Shown: positions 1-6,777, counted from the stretch's first letter. The stretch is 10,051 nucleotides of DNA from Bacillota bacterium (GCA_023425485.1 JAFACO010000317.1:1-10051), one strand, 5' to 3'. Made by a program: numbers and translations. Notes: a model not told the origin generated them from the sequence alone.

Positions 1-813
1 TCCCAATACCACCGTCATCTCCTGTTGTGTTGCACCATCATAAATAATATGCTTTTCAGATATTTTTTTGCCACTAGGATATACAGAGAGAAGCTTATCA
101 GCATCTGCTGAATTTTCAAACTCAATTTCAAAACCTGTTGCACGGCGCATATTTTTGATTTGCTCCAAACTTCCGCTAAGTGCTATTTTACCATCATTAA
201 TAAAAGCTATCTTATTACATATGCGTTCAACATCGGAAAGAATATGTGAAGAAAAAACCACGGTAGTCTTTTCTTTAGAAGACACCAAAATATCCAATAT
301 CACCTTTCTGCCTACAGGATCAAGAGCAGAAGTGGGCTCATCGCAGATAAGCAGCTTGGGTTGATTTAAGAGTGCCTGCGCAATACCTAACCTCTGCTTC
401 ATTCCCCTTGAAAAGCCTTTGATACGTCTTTTTTCATTTTCTAATCCGACAAGGGTTAGAAGCTCTGTGGTTCTGTTTTTGATTTTGCGGTTTTCCATTC
501 CCGTGATTTCACCACAAAAGCTTAGATACTCAATAGGTGTCATATAAGAGTAGAACTCAGGAACATCAGGCAAATAGCCAATATAACGGTTTGTATGATT
601 CTGCCCGTAAGAAACACGTTCTCCATTAATACAGATTTCCCCACTGTCAGCGGCAATTAGCCCCAGTATCAATTTCATAGTTGTGGTCTTACCAGCACCA
701 TTCTGTCCTACAAAGCCAAAGACACTGCCCTCTGGTACAGAAAAATTCAGATCAGTTAGTACCTTCTTATCACCAAATTGCTTGTAAATATTTGATACTG
801 TCAGCATTTCCAT
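1..813 (-). CDS. ABC transporter ATP-binding protein (3' end outside window)
   Basis: This is the nucleotide-binding subunit of an ABC transporter; it would hydrolyse ATP on the cytoplasmic face to drive a membrane permease that is not in the window. The 271 codons seen are open at the left edge, so the C-terminus is missing. Visible motifs in order are Walker A GQNGAGKTT (about residues 36-44), the signature SRGMKQR (135-141), Walker B LLICDEP (154-160), the D-loop SALD (162-165) and the switch His190 in SSH. All key residues are intact. The CcmA/YxlF/BcrA-like layout (VFGFVGQNGAGKTT, YLPDVPEFYSYMT) is typical of single-domain exporter ATPases. The start at 813 has an AGAGG ribosome site and lies one base after the stop of the PLDc_N gene, so the two are co-transcribed and probably coupled. 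A second in-frame ATG lies two codons in. The substrate cannot be told from the sequence. Confidence 0.93.
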   Translation of the reverse strand, partial: MEMLTVSNIYKQFGDKKVLTDLNFSVPEGSVFGFVGQNGAGKTTTMKLILGLIAADSGEICINGERVSYGQNHTNRYIGYLPDVPEFYSYMTPIEYLSFCGEITGMENRKIKNRTTELLTLVGLENEKRRIKGFSRGMKQRLGIAQALLNQPKLLICDEPTSALDPVGRKVILDILVSSKEKTTVVFSSHILSDVERICNKIAFINDGKIALSGSLEQIKNMRRATGFEIEFENSADADKLLSVYPSGKKISEKHIIYDGATQQEMTVVLG

Positions 814-814
814 A

Positions 815-1018
815 TTAACTATCCTCTTTCCCAATTAAAAAATATAAAATAGGTCCAATAAACTGCATTCCGACAATAGCAATTATAAGCCACATCACAC
901 GATTACCATGCTTATAATTCTGATGAGTTAAAATATGGTGTAGGGTATAAATTAATAATCCAAATTCTGCTATAATAAACGGAATAATAAATGGTAAATA
1001 CTCTGTAATATTATTCAT
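815..1018 (-). CDS. Small PLDc_N-type (YxlE-like) membrane protein
   Basis: This 67-residue protein has two hydrophobic helices (about residues 8-30 and 43-63) joined by a short polar loop, and ends in ILYFLIGKEDS. The IGPILYFLIGK ending and the spacing of the helices fit the PLDc_N family (phospholipase D/nuclease N-terminal domain), of which Bacillus YxlE is the stand-alone example. Despite the name these small proteins carry no phospholipase catalytic site. In the sigY operon of Bacillus, YxlE sits next to the YxlF ATPase and the YxlG permease, and the same order (PLDc_N, then ATPase) is seen here. It is probably an accessory or regulatory membrane part of the transporter; that role is inferred. 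It starts two bases after the regulator's stop, with an AGGAAGG ribosome site lying inside the regulator's last codons. Confidence 0.85.
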   Translation of the reverse strand: MNNITEYLPFIIPFIIAEFGLLIYTLHHILTHQNYKHGNRVMWLIIAIVGMQFIGPILYFLIGKEDS

Positions 1019-1020
1019 GA

Positions 1021-2142
1021 TTAGTTTCCTTCCTTCATCATAGATTGCTTTATTTTTTGAAATGTTTCATTACTGCTAAGTGAGGTAAAAGCCGGATGGT
1101 TAAATGCTGTTACAGAACTTTCCACAACCAATTTTCTATTTCTCGGTGGAGCTGTACCAAGATCAAGCCTTGAAAACAGTGGGTCAAGTGCATCAAAATA
1201 GCTGTCTCCATGAAGGTTGATATTGTCACCCGTTAGAAGATATTTTACTGCATGAGCAAACTGACCAAGCCGTTCCACTGCTTTGTCCTGCTGATTGTGG
1301 GTGGCATAAATGACCGCTGCCTGATAATTAAACTGTGCTGAAGTGTTTGGCTGTAATTTATTTAAATTAAAAGCAGAAATAATGCTATCCGTTCTTCGTA
1401 TTGTCTCTTCACACAATTCAAGATTATCATTATTAATATATAAATGGGCAGCAGCAGTACCAATAAGCGAGAGCACATGAAGATACATGGAAATTTGGAC
1501 GCAGCTTTTTGCCTTATCAATTTCACCTACCATCTGATACGCCTGCATCAGCACTGCATCATTGGATAAGGAAAGATCTTGCGCTCTAACTATTTCCTCC
1601 AAGCTCTCAATAACTTCATTGGGTTTACCCAGCTGCAGGTCTATCACAGCTTTAATAGATAATGCTTGATTGCAAATCTCGATTATTTTGCATTCCTTAA
1701 GTATTCTTTCACAAAGAGCAGATATATCATTTAGAATTTCCTTTTGTACTTCAGCAAGTTTCGCTAACATAAAGTGATTTAGCCACAGTACACAGATTTG
1801 CAGTAGAAAAGGATAACAAGAATAATATCTATGAACCAGCAGCTTACACTTTTTCATTGTTTCGTCGAAAGCATTGTTCGCAAAATCTTCTGCAAGCTCC
1901 TGATAGAGCCGTTTAATTTGCTCTCTGCTAAGTTGCGGTTCAAACCCAAGTAGTTCATCAACTGTAACATTGAAATAAACTGCAATTAACGGTAATAGTT
2001 GAATATCTGGCATGCTCTGCCCATTCTCCCACTTTGAAACAGATGCTTTTGTTACTCCCAGATACAATGCAACCTCATCCTGTGTCACTTTTTTATTATG
2101 ACGGAGGGTAACCAGATTTTCGGATATACGTAGTAAATGCAT
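1021..2142 (-). CDS. XRE-family regulator with TPR-like C-terminal domain
   Basis: A 373-residue transcription factor. The N-terminal 66 residues form a classic XRE/Cro-CI helix-turn-helix (LRHNKKVTQDEVALYLGV, then TKASVSKWENGQSMPDI, ending VTVDELLGF), which binds DNA. The rest, about residues 70-350, is an all-helical region with paired-helix periodicity (for example YPFLLQICVLWLNHFMLA and IESLEEIV...AYQMVGEIDKAKSC), best read as TPR-like repeats of the kind that bind a peptide or partner protein. Such regulators are common in Lachnospiraceae directly upstream of ABC transporter genes. It is the first gene of a three-gene run with 2-base and 1-base gaps, so it very likely controls its own operon. 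It has a good GGAG ribosome site 9 bases before the start and a promoter at 2200-2228. The signal it senses is not known. Confidence 0.9.
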   Translation of the reverse strand: MHLLRISENLVTLRHNKKVTQDEVALYLGVTKASVSKWENGQSMPDIQLLPLIAVYFNVTVDELLGFEPQLSREQIKRLYQELAEDFANNAFDETMKKCKLLVHRYYSCYPFLLQICVLWLNHFMLAKLAEVQKEILNDISALCERILKECKIIEICNQALSIKAVIDLQLGKPNEVIESLEEIVRAQDLSLSNDAVLMQAYQMVGEIDKAKSCVQISMYLHVLSLIGTAAAHLYINNDNLELCEETIRRTDSIISAFNLNKLQPNTSAQFNYQAAVIYATHNQQDKAVERLGQFAHAVKYLLTGDNINLHGDSYFDALDPLFSRLDLGTAPPRNRKLVVESSVTAFNHPAFTSLSSNETFQKIKQSMMKEGN

Positions 2143-2156
2143 CTTGCTTTTCTCCT

Positions 2157-2190
2157 TTCTTTAATTTATTTCTTTAATTAAATTCTTTAA
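2157..2190 (-). repeat. Three TTAAAGAA copies at 13-base spacing in the leader
   Basis: On the minus strand the octamer TTAAAGAA occurs at 2190-2183, 2177-2170 and 2164-2157, exactly 13 bases apart. The array fills nearly the whole 5' leader between the predicted start of transcription (about 2193) and the ribosome site of the XRE-TPR gene. It may be a protein- or RNA-level control element or simple slippage in AT-rich DNA. Confidence 0.6.
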
Positions 2191-2199
2191 CCTAGTTAT

Positions 2200-2228
2200 A
2201 TTATACGAAACTATTATTCGGAAAACAA
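2200..2228 (-). promoter_or_regulatory. Sigma-A-type promoter of the XRE-TPR/ABC operon
   Basis: The minus strand has a perfect TATAAT (2205-2200) and a weaker TTGTTT -35 box (2228-2223) separated by 17 bases. The weak -35 leaves room for activation. A 7-base element ACGATAC (plus strand) occurs twice just upstream at 2238-2244 and 2248-2254, ten bases apart, and a one-mismatch copy (ACGAAAC, 2205-2211) abuts the -10 box. Confidence 0.6.
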
Positions 2229-2237
2229 TGGAATAGC

Positions 2238-2254
2238 ACGATACTTTACGATAC
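2238..2254 (-). promoter_or_regulatory. Direct repeat upstream of the operon promoter, possible operator
   Basis: The plus strand reads ACGATAC-TTT-ACGATAC, two 7-base copies with a 10-base (one helical turn) period, starting 10 bases upstream of the -35 box. Same-face spacing suits binding of a dimer or two monomers. The XRE-TPR regulator is the obvious candidate, by inference only. Confidence 0.35.
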
Positions 2255-2311
2255 AAAATCAACCATTAAGAAACTATAAATAATATAAGCTTAAACAAGT
2301 ATCTGCATATT

Positions 2312-2356
2312 AAAAAGGATGTTATCCAGACTGATTCATCCATCTGAAAAACACCC
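2312..2356 (-). terminator. Rho-independent terminator
   Basis: On the minus strand a 14-pair stem (2356-2343 with 2330-2317, one T-T mismatch and two G-T pairs) with a 12-base loop is followed by TTTTT (2316-2312). It lies downstream of the HD-GYP gene and of the nitroreductase remnant and would end both. Confidence 0.7.
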
Positions 2357-2427
2357 TATAAATTTATTTAATAATTTATATGCTCTTTTTATAATACTTT
2401 GAGGTTTCAAATCTTTCTATTGTTCAT

Positions 2428-2532
2428 TCAGACAACTCTCTTTATTAAGATATCTTCCATTAGTTTACGTTCGCGAGGCTCCGGACTCTCATCAGGATAT
2501 CCAACTGCAATTGCAGATTTAATTGTAATCAT
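2428..2532 (-). pseudogene. Remnant of the C-terminal tail of a nitroreductase-family protein
   Basis: A 34-codon open frame whose ATG overlaps the HD-GYP stop codon (ATGA). Its product contains AIAVGYPDESPEPRERK followed by LMEDIL, which closely resembles the conserved end of FMN-dependent nitroreductases (the AIGYPDE-PxPRxRKPLEE motif). The rest of that family, roughly 150 or more residues carrying the FMN site, is absent: upstream sequence is the HD-GYP coding region in another frame. I read it as the surviving 3' end of a nitroreductase gene that was cut when the HD-GYP gene and its upstream DNA arrived or when the intervening DNA was deleted. The ATGA overlap could allow some translation by coupling, but a 34-residue tail could not bind flavin. 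The family match is by memory of the motif, not by a search. Confidence 0.6.
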
Positions 2533-4364
2533 TCCTCTATTTCCTTTAGGTATCGGATACAAGCATCTACCACGTCAGCATCAAACTGGGTACCTTTATT
2601 CTTTTGCAATTCTTCTATTGCCTGTTCTTTGGTAAGTCCGTTCTTTCGATATGGCCTGCAGCTGGTCATTGCATCATACGCATCTGCTACACACACGATC
2701 TTAGCCAGAAAATAAATCTGGTCACCAACAAGGCCGTCTGGATATCCTTTCCCATCAATTCTTTCATGGTGTTCACGTATAATCCTTCGGCAGTCGGTGA
2801 GGAAATTAAGATCTCTTAATATATTATCACCTTTTACGGGATGCTTTTTGATCTCGTCGTATTCCTCCGTAGTTAATTTACCTTCTTTGTTCAATATCTC
2901 CTCAGCTATGCCTATTTTACCAATATCATGCAGAATGCTTCCAAACTTTAGATCGTTAATCTGATCATCATTTAACCCTAATTCTTCTGCAATTTTTATG
3001 GAATATTCCATTACTCGTTCACAATGCCCTCCAGTGTAAGCATCTTTCTCATCAATTGCATTCGCAAGTGCCCTTACCGTCTCAAAATAACTGTTTGAGT
3101 TCTGACGAAGTAACTCCTCTAATTCTTCATTCAAGGCAGTAGTTTCTTCATAAAGAGCGCTTGTTTCTTCATAAAGGGCGGTTATTTCTTCTTTTTGAGT
3201 GAAAATTTCATGGTTTTTATTCTTCAAATCCTCTTCAAACTGGTATCTCTCTTCCGTCATCTTATTAAATTGACCACCCAAAATAGCCATCTCGTCGTTT
3301 GCTCTCATTGTGAAGCGGTAGCTTAGATTACCTGCAGCTACTTGTTTGGCTCCTTCTGTCAGTTCCTCAACTGGCTTTACAAGCTTACTTGCAATATAAT
3401 AACCGATGGATGCTATAATCACAGCACATAGGAAAACTACAGCAGCAATAATAATCTCCGTTCGCTTCAGATTTTCCAGGGCTGCTTGGTTATTGTATAT
3501 AACTTCTATAACATTTCTTTCATTTGCCCCCCTGGCCCCAATAATTTCATATGGAATGTATTCATAGTAAGCCTTTACATTTTCGTACGTTCCTTCTACC
3601 AAAACTGTTTCCATTGTATTAAGAGCCTGGTTAAAATACTGCTCCTTGGTGGATGAAATCTTAATGTTATCTCCATTCTCATCTTTCTTATAGGTCACAC
3701 CTTGATAATCATAGAGCAAAATACTGCTCACAAAGCTATTTTCTTCCAGTAACTGATGTTCAAAATCTTCAAATGTAACATTGGTTGCATATGTATTATT
3801 GCTTTCCAGCTTTGCACCAGTTTCAAATATATAATTACCATCGTAGGAGGGAATATAACAATACTTTGTTAAATCCCCAGAATTAATGGACAAACTTACT
3901 CGCGAGGATGTAAAGTTACCCGAAGCACGTATTTCGTCTAAATATTGAATAAAGTCTGGAAAATCAGAAAAATTTAGTCCCAAATCGTTTTGGTCAGTAG
4001 ACCAAATTATCGTATTGCTGCTATCTATCACATATAATTGGAATTGCTCACTACCGTTTAGAAAAGATGCAATGTCAAAGTCAATACTATTTTTTCGTTT
4101 ATACTCGTCTCTGATATTATTAAGAATAATTTTAGCCTGCTCATCGATAGGTTTTTCATTGAGTAGATTGACATAATCGGCATTCCCAATCATAGTAACT
4201 GCCCTGTCGTGTACCAGCTTTCGCTTTTGTGCAAAATCCTCTTCCACACTGTTATTCATTGTAAAATATTGAAAAGTTGCCAACAAACCTGAAACAGAGA
4301 AAACAATAAGAAATAATAATAAAAATAGCTTAAATTTTAGCGGGAAAAATTTTATCTGACTCAT
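2529..4364 (-). CDS. Membrane-bound Cache-HAMP-HD-GYP protein, predicted c-di-GMP phosphodiesterase
   Basis: A 611-residue sensor enzyme. Domains in order: TM helix (about 10-30); an extracytoplasmic sensor of about 270 residues with Cache-like features (QLYVIDSSNTIIWSTD); TM helix (303-325); HAMP (about 324-378, KPVEELTEGAKQVAAGN); a coiled coil with heptads TALYEET/SALYEET (395-422); and HD-GYP (about 425-611). The catalytic hallmarks are intact: HD at 479-480 in ILHDIGKIG, His508, HH at 532-533, GYP at 540-542 in DGKGYPDG and Asp561 in VADAYDAMT. HD-GYP enzymes hydrolyse cyclic di-GMP, so the protein should lower c-di-GMP when an outside ligand is sensed. The ligand is unknown. The start is fixed by AAGGAG five bases before the ATG; another ATG four bases upstream is out of frame. 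It stands alone between a promoter and a terminator, with only the nitroreductase remnant behind it. Confidence 0.93.
   Translation of the reverse strand: MSQIKFFPLKFKLFLLLFLIVFSVSGLLATFQYFTMNNSVEEDFAQKRKLVHDRAVTMIGNADYVNLLNEKPIDEQAKIILNNIRDEYKRKNSIDFDIASFLNGSEQFQLYVIDSSNTIIWSTDQNDLGLNFSDFPDFIQYLDEIRASGNFTSSRVSLSINSGDLTKYCYIPSYDGNYIFETGAKLESNNTYATNVTFEDFEHQLLEENSFVSSILLYDYQGVTYKKDENGDNIKISSTKEQYFNQALNTMETVLVEGTYENVKAYYEYIPYEIIGARGANERNVIEVIYNNQAALENLKRTEIIIAAVVFLCAVIIASIGYYIASKLVKPVEELTEGAKQVAAGNLSYRFTMRANDEMAILGGQFNKMTEERYQFEEDLKNKNHEIFTQKEEITALYEETSALYEETTALNEELEELLRQNSNSYFETVRALANAIDEKDAYTGGHCERVMEYSIKIAEELGLNDDQINDLKFGSILHDIGKIGIAEEILNKEGKLTTEEYDEIKKHPVKGDNILRDLNFLTDCRRIIREHHERIDGKGYPDGLVGDQIYFLAKIVCVADAYDAMTSCRPYRKNGLTKEQAIEELQKNKGTQFDADVVDACIRYLKEIEE
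3136..3198 (-). repeat. 21-base tandem repeats coding coiled-coil heptads
   Basis: Three consecutive 21-base units (3136-3156, 3157-3177, 3178-3198) share the core TTTCTTCATAAAG, the last unit only partly. They encode the heptads ITALYEE/TSALYEE/TTALNEE of the signalling helix between HAMP and HD-GYP. Because each unit is exactly one heptad, gain or loss of units would keep the helix in register. Confidence 0.7.
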
Positions 4365-4420
4365 CCATTCTCCTTCTTTATCATTCGTAAGAATTATATG
4401 TTGCGTTTTTCGTTGCTTTT

Positions 4421-4450
4421 ATTATATATAAACTATTATGAAAACTACAA
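4421..4450 (-). promoter_or_regulatory. Probable promoter of the HD-GYP gene
   Basis: On the minus strand a perfect TATAAT (4426-4421) lies 18 bases from TTGTAG (4450-4445). A second TATAAT without a good -35 box lies nearer the gene at 4398-4393. Either could serve; the first has the better pairing of boxes. Confidence 0.4.
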
Positions 4451-4540
4451 CTAATTTTTTCTCATAAATTCCATTTTTTGATATAATATGACTTTTTTGT
4501 TATATTATTCTCCTTATGCGACTATAATTCATATCAGAAA

Positions 4541-4584
4541 TCTAATAAAGGGTAGAGATTCCCTTTAACGAATATCTCTACCCT
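4541..4584 (-). terminator. Hairpin terminator of the transglutaminase-like gene
   Basis: A perfect 11-base inverted repeat, AGGGTAGAGAT (4549-4559) and ATCTCTACCCT (4574-4584), with a 14-base loop. On the minus strand the stem is followed by TTTATTAGATT, a poor T-run, about 65 bases after the gene's stop. Stem strength is clear; the weak T-run leaves termination efficiency open. Confidence 0.55.
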
Positions 4585-4648
4585 AACCTAACCAGATTAT
4601 AAAATAAATACTATTATATTTACTTACTTGTATCAATTTCTATATCCA

Positions 4649-5671
4649 CTATACTACTGTATTATTTTCCTCTTCATATGCATCTTCCATTTTCACTGAA
4701 TCTTCTATCTGTTCCTGTAGGAATTTCACACGGATGACTGCCTGTGCCCAGTTTATAGAGACCTGACTGTGCCAGCTCTTCTCCTTGGCTACACCAGCTA
4801 CGATATGTAGCAATTCCTCTAGGACAGCTTTTGTAAGATAACTCCCTCTCCAGTGAAAGGTTAGAACCTTTCCTTTTTTGATTGCTTGTTGGCAACGTTT
4901 TGCTACATCTTCCTGCTTGGTAAAAGAAAGTTTCTTCTCTTTATAATAAAAATGATTATCATCATTGCATGCGGGAACTTTGTATATCGAAGGCTCGTGA
5001 TCCTTGAAAATGCTCTTATCGTCCAAGTTAAAATAATCATATCTAACTTCTTTTTTCCCTAAGGTATTATCAAAAGTAGCATCTAAATGATACCATATTC
5101 CGTTCATTCGAATTATATTCCAGGCATGACGATATTTAATCTGCTTATCCGGATTATTTTCAGAAATAACAACAATACAGGGAATAGACAACTGATCACA
5201 AAGAATCTTCACAGATTTCGCGATTCCTTCGCAGACACCAACCCCTTGCCCCAAGGGACCAAGTATTTCATGGGAATATTGCTTCTTCAGCTTATCGTAA
5301 GTCACATTTTCACAGATGAAATCATGGATATATTGCTCCTTTTCCCAATCACTTTTATCCTTCACCACCCGGGTAAGCTTCTCCACCCTGGCTTTCATCG
5401 CCATCTGATGCTCTTTGATTTTATTCTTTTCAAATAAATAGACAGGCTTTATTTTAACCATCGTGGAATCAGGATAGAAAGAATATTGAAATGTCGGTGT
5501 ATAAAATATCTCTGGACAATCTAATCTTATCTTATAAAATATTTCACTTAGCTCTGCTCCATCAATTCTTTGTACATCAAAGCTTTGTGAAAGCGACTCC
5601 ACACCATTCTTGATGACCTGATAAATTCTTTGCTGTTGTTTATTTAACTGACTATAATAATATGGTTCCAT
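4649..5671 (-). CDS. Transglutaminase-like (papain-like fold) protein
   Basis: A 340-residue protein without signal peptide or membrane helix, hence probably cytoplasmic. The middle holds a transglutaminase-like core with the full catalytic triad: Cys147 in GVGVCEGIAKS, His182 in YRHAWNII and Asp197 in WYHLDATFD. The helix YIHDFICENVTYD (114-126) ahead of the core is also typical. Bacterial members of this superfamily act as cysteine proteases or acyl/amide-transfer enzymes; no substrate can be named. The N-terminal 100 residues and the C-terminal part (about 245-340, KKGKVLTFHWRGSYLTKAVLEELL) are not recognised. The ATG at 5671 is the only possible start, because an in-frame stop lies ten codons upstream, yet it has no clear Shine-Dalgarno sequence (only AGAAA), unlike its neighbours. 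It is a single-gene unit with its own terminator. Confidence 0.85.
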   Translation of the reverse strand: MEPYYYSQLNKQQQRIYQVIKNGVESLSQSFDVQRIDGAELSEIFYKIRLDCPEIFYTPTFQYSFYPDSTMVKIKPVYLFEKNKIKEHQMAMKARVEKLTRVVKDKSDWEKEQYIHDFICENVTYDKLKKQYSHEILGPLGQGVGVCEGIAKSVKILCDQLSIPCIVVISENNPDKQIKYRHAWNIIRMNGIWYHLDATFDNTLGKKEVRYDYFNLDDKSIFKDHEPSIYKVPACNDDNHFYYKEKKLSFTKQEDVAKRCQQAIKKGKVLTFHWRGSYLTKAVLEELLHIVAGVAKEKSWHSQVSINWAQAVIRVKFLQEQIEDSVKMEDAYEEENNTVV

Positions 5672-5695
5672 TTTAACGTTTCTACGCTTTCTTGA

Positions 5696-5726
5696 ATTTT
5701 AGCGATATACACTCTGTTCCTGCCAA
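5696..5726 (-). promoter_or_regulatory. Possible promoter of the transglutaminase-like gene
   Basis: The minus strand shows TTGGCA (5726-5721, five of six matches to consensus) and TAAAAT (5701-5696, five of six) with a long 19-base spacer. Transcription would begin about 15-20 bases before the ATG, giving a very short leader, which fits the lack of a ribosome site. Confidence 0.35.
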
Positions 5727-5764
5727 CGTATTCCTTATTTCTTAGTATTTATCTTGTTAGCAAA

Positions 5765-5789
5765 AGCAAGAAGAAAGCTTCATCTCGCT
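5765..5789 (-). repeat. Imperfect inverted repeat upstream of the transglutaminase-like gene
   Basis: An 11-base stem with one mismatch (5765-5775 against 5779-5789) and a 3-base loop. It has no T-run on either strand good enough for a terminator. It lies about 40 bases upstream of the predicted -35 box of the gene and might be a regulatory site; nothing more can be said. Confidence 0.35.
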
Positions 5790-5849
5790 TCGTTGTTATT
5801 GTATTCGTTTTTCTTTATAAATGCAAATATAAAACAATTATTTGTATTC

Positions 5850-5899
5850 AAAAAAACCTCTAAGCAAATACGAACTGAATTCGCATCAACTTGGGAGGT
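5850..5899 (-). terminator. Rho-independent terminator of the decapeptide-repeat XRE gene
   Basis: On the minus strand ACCTC (5899-5895) pairs with GAGGT (5860-5856), enclosing an inner stem of 13 positions with one mismatch around a TTCAG loop, and a run of seven T follows (5856-5850). It begins 17 bases after the stop at 5916. Confidence 0.8.
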
Positions 5900-5915
5900 A
5901 TTGAAATATTAACGA

Positions 5916-6698
5916 TTATTTATTTAGAAAACCTAATATAAAATTTAGTATGTTTCTATTCAAATTCGGATACTGCTCCTGTATTAATTCTTTTACTTGT
6001 TCTTTCGTAACTTCATTAATATACAATGCATATGTGCCATCGACGACCTGTCCCAATGCAATATTCCCTTTTGCCACTCCACCTATAGCCATGGCTGAGG
6101 CAACAGCAACACCTCCTACTGCATATACACCAATCGCAACCCCACCAAATGCAAATATTCCTATAGAAAGACCGGCAGCAGATATGGCTCCAATGGCCAT
6201 AGCACCAAAAGCCCCTAATATTCCGAGTGCTATACCGCCTAAACTGATAAGTCCTAGAGCTATGCCGCCTAAACTAATTATGCCAATGGAAGCATTTCCG
6301 ATTGCAATAATACCACAGGCTAAAGCTATTCCATTACGGGCAAACTTAATGTGAATCAATGGTAATCCTAAAAAAGTTCTTTTACTTTTATACTCATATA
6401 CATTCTGTTTTTTAATAGATTTTTTAATCTCGTCCAGCTGTAACATAACTTCATCATTGTTCGAATTGTTTTCTACTATCTTTACCTGTTCCTGGTTAAC
6501 CATGTTATCTCGTACAAGATAATCAACACTAACATTGAAGATATCTGCAAGAATAATAATTTTGTCAAGTTCAGGTGTTGAATTACCCGCTTCCCATTTA
6601 CTTACTGCTTGCCTTGATACATTAAGTATATTTGCCAATTGTTCCTGCGAATATCCTTTCTCTCTTCGTAGTTGTATCAATTTGTCACCTATTAGCAT
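5916..6698 (-). CDS. XRE-family regulator with C-terminal hydrophobic decapeptide repeats
   Basis: A 260-residue protein. Residues 1-63 are an XRE helix-turn-helix (KLIQLRREKGYSQEQLANIL, then SRQAVSKWEAGNSTPELDKI) that should bind DNA. A polar linker with a short coiled segment (about 83-106) follows. From about residue 120 to 226 the chain is an array of roughly ten-residue repeats of the pattern [ILV]-x-[AS]-[LIF]-G-G-[IV]-A-[IL]-G, for example IISLGGIALG and LISLGGIALG; two of the units have 11 residues. The last 35 residues are charged and helical (VTKEQVKELIQEQYPNLN). The array is almost free of charge, so it is either a membrane-embedded hairpin bundle or a beta-solenoid; the strict period favours a solenoid. 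Similar XRE proteins with glycine-rich hydrophobic tails occur in clostridia, with no function known to me. The GGGAG ribosome site 9 bases before the ATG supports the start. It is a single-gene unit. Confidence 0.85.
   Translation of the reverse strand: MLIGDKLIQLRREKGYSQEQLANILNVSRQAVSKWEAGNSTPELDKIIILADIFNVSVDYLVRDNMVNQEQVKIVENNSNNDEVMLQLDEIKKSIKKQNVYEYKSKRTFLGLPLIHIKFARNGIALACGIIAIGNASIGIISLGGIALGLISLGGIALGILGAFGAMAIGAISAAGLSIGIFAFGGVAIGVYAVGGVAVASAMAIGGVAKGNIALGQVVDGTYALYINEVTKEQVKELIQEQYPNLNRNILNFILGFLNK
6229..6288 (-). repeat. 30-base tandem repeat inside the decapeptide array
   Basis: Two adjacent 30-base units (6229-6258 and 6259-6288) share GCTAT-CCGCCTAAACT and further bases. They encode the two near-identical decapeptides IISLGGIALG and LISLGGIALG, a sign of recent duplication within the array. 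Confidence 0.75.
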
Positions 6699-6733
6699 TC
6701 TATCTTTCTCCCTCTATTTACATTAACACCAAA

Positions 6734-6745
6734 GTATTTTCATAC
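6734..6745. promoter_or_regulatory. Short inverted repeat at the predicted transcription start
   Basis: GTAT-TTTC-ATAC is a 4-base-arm dyad centred at about the expected +1 of the XRE gene promoter. Arms of this size with a 4-base centre are compatible with an XRE-type dimer operator, but short dyads also arise by chance in AT-rich DNA. Confidence 0.3.
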
Positions 6746-6747
6746 AA

Positions 6748-6777
6748 AATATATCACTAGTTTACTCCTTTACGCAA
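6748..6777 (-). promoter_or_regulatory. Extended -10 promoter of the decapeptide-repeat XRE gene
   Basis: On the minus strand the -10 box TATATT (6753-6748) is preceded by TGA, forming an extended -10 (TGnTATATT). A poor -35 box TTGCGT (6777-6772) lies 18 bases upstream. The -35 box is inside the inverted repeat at 6774-6793, so a protein bound there would block the promoter. Confidence 0.5.

Noticed and set aside
68..364. 98-codon open frame on the plus strand
   Set aside because: Antisense to the ABC ATPase with all its motifs.
2399..2819. Two plus-strand open frames (2399-2635 and 2604-2819)
   Set aside because: They lie opposite the HD-GYP domain and the nitroreductase remnant and have no features of their own.
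4483..4508. AT-only hairpin with a 10-pair stem and a six-T loop
   Set aside because: Almost wholly A-T pairs in very AT-rich DNA, no T-run after it and no gene close by that it would serve; probably chance.
5087..5437. 116-codon open frame on the plus strand
   Set aside because: Antisense to the transglutaminase-like gene, whose catalytic motifs show which strand codes.
5950..6354. 134-codon open frame on the plus strand, proline/alanine-rich
   Set aside because: It is the antisense of the decapeptide-repeat array; the repetitive Gly/Ala codons read backwards avoid stops. No promoter or ribosome site.
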